A DNA stretch of 6,101 nt from Microcaldota archaeon. Its GTDB lineage: Archaea; Micrarchaeota; Micrarchaeia; Anstonellales; Bilamarchaeaceae. Under the pieces are notes generated by a model that saw only the letters and a program-made list of their open reading frames with translations, searched no databases and was not told the DNA's origin. Positions 5,511 to 6,101 of this stretch are shown one piece after another. Position numbers and translations under genes: made by a program. The stretch is taken from the NCBI GenBank assembly GCA_013331535.1, contig DUGF01000067.1:16942-23042 (forward strand). The letters run 5' to 3'. Numbering within the stretch: the stretch's first letter is position 1; every line of letters starts with the position of its first letter.

Positions 5511-6101
5511 TTATATATCCAGATTTTTCGTTTCCTTTGCGTATGCCTCTATGAATTTCCTTCGTGGTTCAACTTCCTCTCCCATTAATATCGTGAATAA
5601 TTCGTCAGCCCTTATCGCATCTTCAATTGTTACCTTCATTAGCATCCTGTTTTCCGGATTAATTGTAGTATCCCATAATTGGTCTGGGTTCATTTCACCA
5701 AGACCTTTGTAGCGCTGGATGTTCAGCCCGCTCTCGCCCATTTCCTGCACGATTTTGTCTTTTTCCGCATCGCCGTATGCATATTGCACTGCCTTTCCTT
5801 TCCAAAGCTTGTACAATGGAGGGTGCGCGATGTAGATATAACCGGCTTCCACGATTTTCCTGAAATATCTGTAGAACAGAGTAAGCAACAGAGTGCGGAT
5901 ATGCGATCCGTCAACGTCTGCATCTGTGGCTATGATTATCTTGTGGTATCGGGTTTTTTCCAGATTGAAATCTTCTCCAAATCCGCATCCAAGAGAAAGT
6001 ATTATTGCTTTTATTTCCTCACTCGTGAGGATTTTCGGAAGAGGTGCCTTTTCTACGTTTAATATTTTTCCACGCAATGGAAGAACCGCCTGGGTTCGTC
6101 T
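5511..6101 (-). CDS. gyrB: DNA gyrase subunit B, C-terminal part, cut by the right window edge
   Basis: This is the last 196 residues of GyrB, the ATPase subunit of gyrase; the frame runs open to the window edge, where it reads [19 protein letters not shown]. An apparent TTG start at 6077 is an internal Leu codon, not the gene start. The fragment covers most of the TOPRIM domain. [13 protein letters not shown] holds the DxDxD metal-binding aspartates (60, 62 and 64 of the fragment), which bind the Mg2+ used in DNA cleavage. The GyrA-contacting tail follows with [16 protein letters not shown] (129-143), then [11 protein letters not shown] and the typical ending KNLDI. The roughly 170-residue insertion found in E. 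coli GyrB is absent, as in B. subtilis. The missing ATPase and transducer domains should lie just outside the window. gyrA follows after 14 bases, so the subunits are made from one transcript. Confidence 0.97.
   Translation of the reverse strand, partial: RRTQAVLPLRGKILNVEKAPLPKILTSEEIKAIILSLGCGFGEDFNLEKTRYHKIIIATDADVDGSHIRTLLLTLFYRYFRKIVEAGYIYIAHPPLYKLWKGKAVQYAYGDAEKDKIVQEMGESGLNIQRYKGLGEMNPDQLWDTTINPENRMLMKVTIEDAIRADELFTILMGEEVEPRRKFIEAYAKETKNLDI

Noticed and set aside
5512..5518. TATATA-like bases just upstream of gyrA as a separate gyrA promoter
   Set aside because: They are the last codons of gyrB and lie too close to the gyrA ATG for normal TATA-to-start spacing.
6075..6077. TTG as the start of the gyrB fragment
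   Set aside because: The frame continues upstream as RRTQAVLP, a conserved GyrB segment, so this is an internal Leu codon and gyrB runs past the right edge.

Overview
The window most likely comes from an archaeon, possibly a small-genome lineage that carries bacterial-type DNA gyrase. The assignment is an inference. It rests on translation signals that are all of the GGTG(A) type, as in archaeal Shine-Dalgarno sites, on a TTTATATA box ahead of a gene cluster with no obvious bacterial -35/-10 pair, and on very short intergenic gaps. A bacterium is not excluded. The DNA is moderately A+T-rich.

Layout from left to right. Positions 118-882 (+) encode a class I SAM-dependent methyltransferase of unknown substrate. 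About 150 bases of mostly A+T-rich DNA follow, with a TATA-like element at 914-921. Positions 979-2957 (+) hold a tight cluster that I read as one transcription unit. It starts with a small protein ending in a Hin-resolvase-like helix-turn-helix, then has three proteins of 200, 142 and 162 residues that I do not recognise. Each of the last three genes starts within about 16 bases of the previous stop, with its own GGTG-type ribosome site. Positions 2902-6101 (-) hold the gyrase operon: the 3' end of gyrB, cut by the right edge, then complete gyrA 14 bases downstream. The gyrA 3' end overlaps the last gene of the unknown cluster by 56 bases, tail to tail.

GyrB (ATPase and TOPRIM subunit) and GyrA (DNA-cleaving and wrapping subunit) together form the A2B2 gyrase that introduces negative supercoils. 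GyrA has the catalytic Tyr119 and an intact GyrA box (residues 532-538), so it is a true gyrase subunit and not topoisomerase IV. Nothing in the sequence links the + strand cluster to gyrase function.

The least explained part is the 979-2957 cluster. Its first gene has a start problem: the best ribosome site and ATG (1032) open a different frame that stops after 22 codons, which suggests a frameshift, a leader peptide or an assembly error. I saw no tRNA, rRNA, CRISPR array or insertion sequence.
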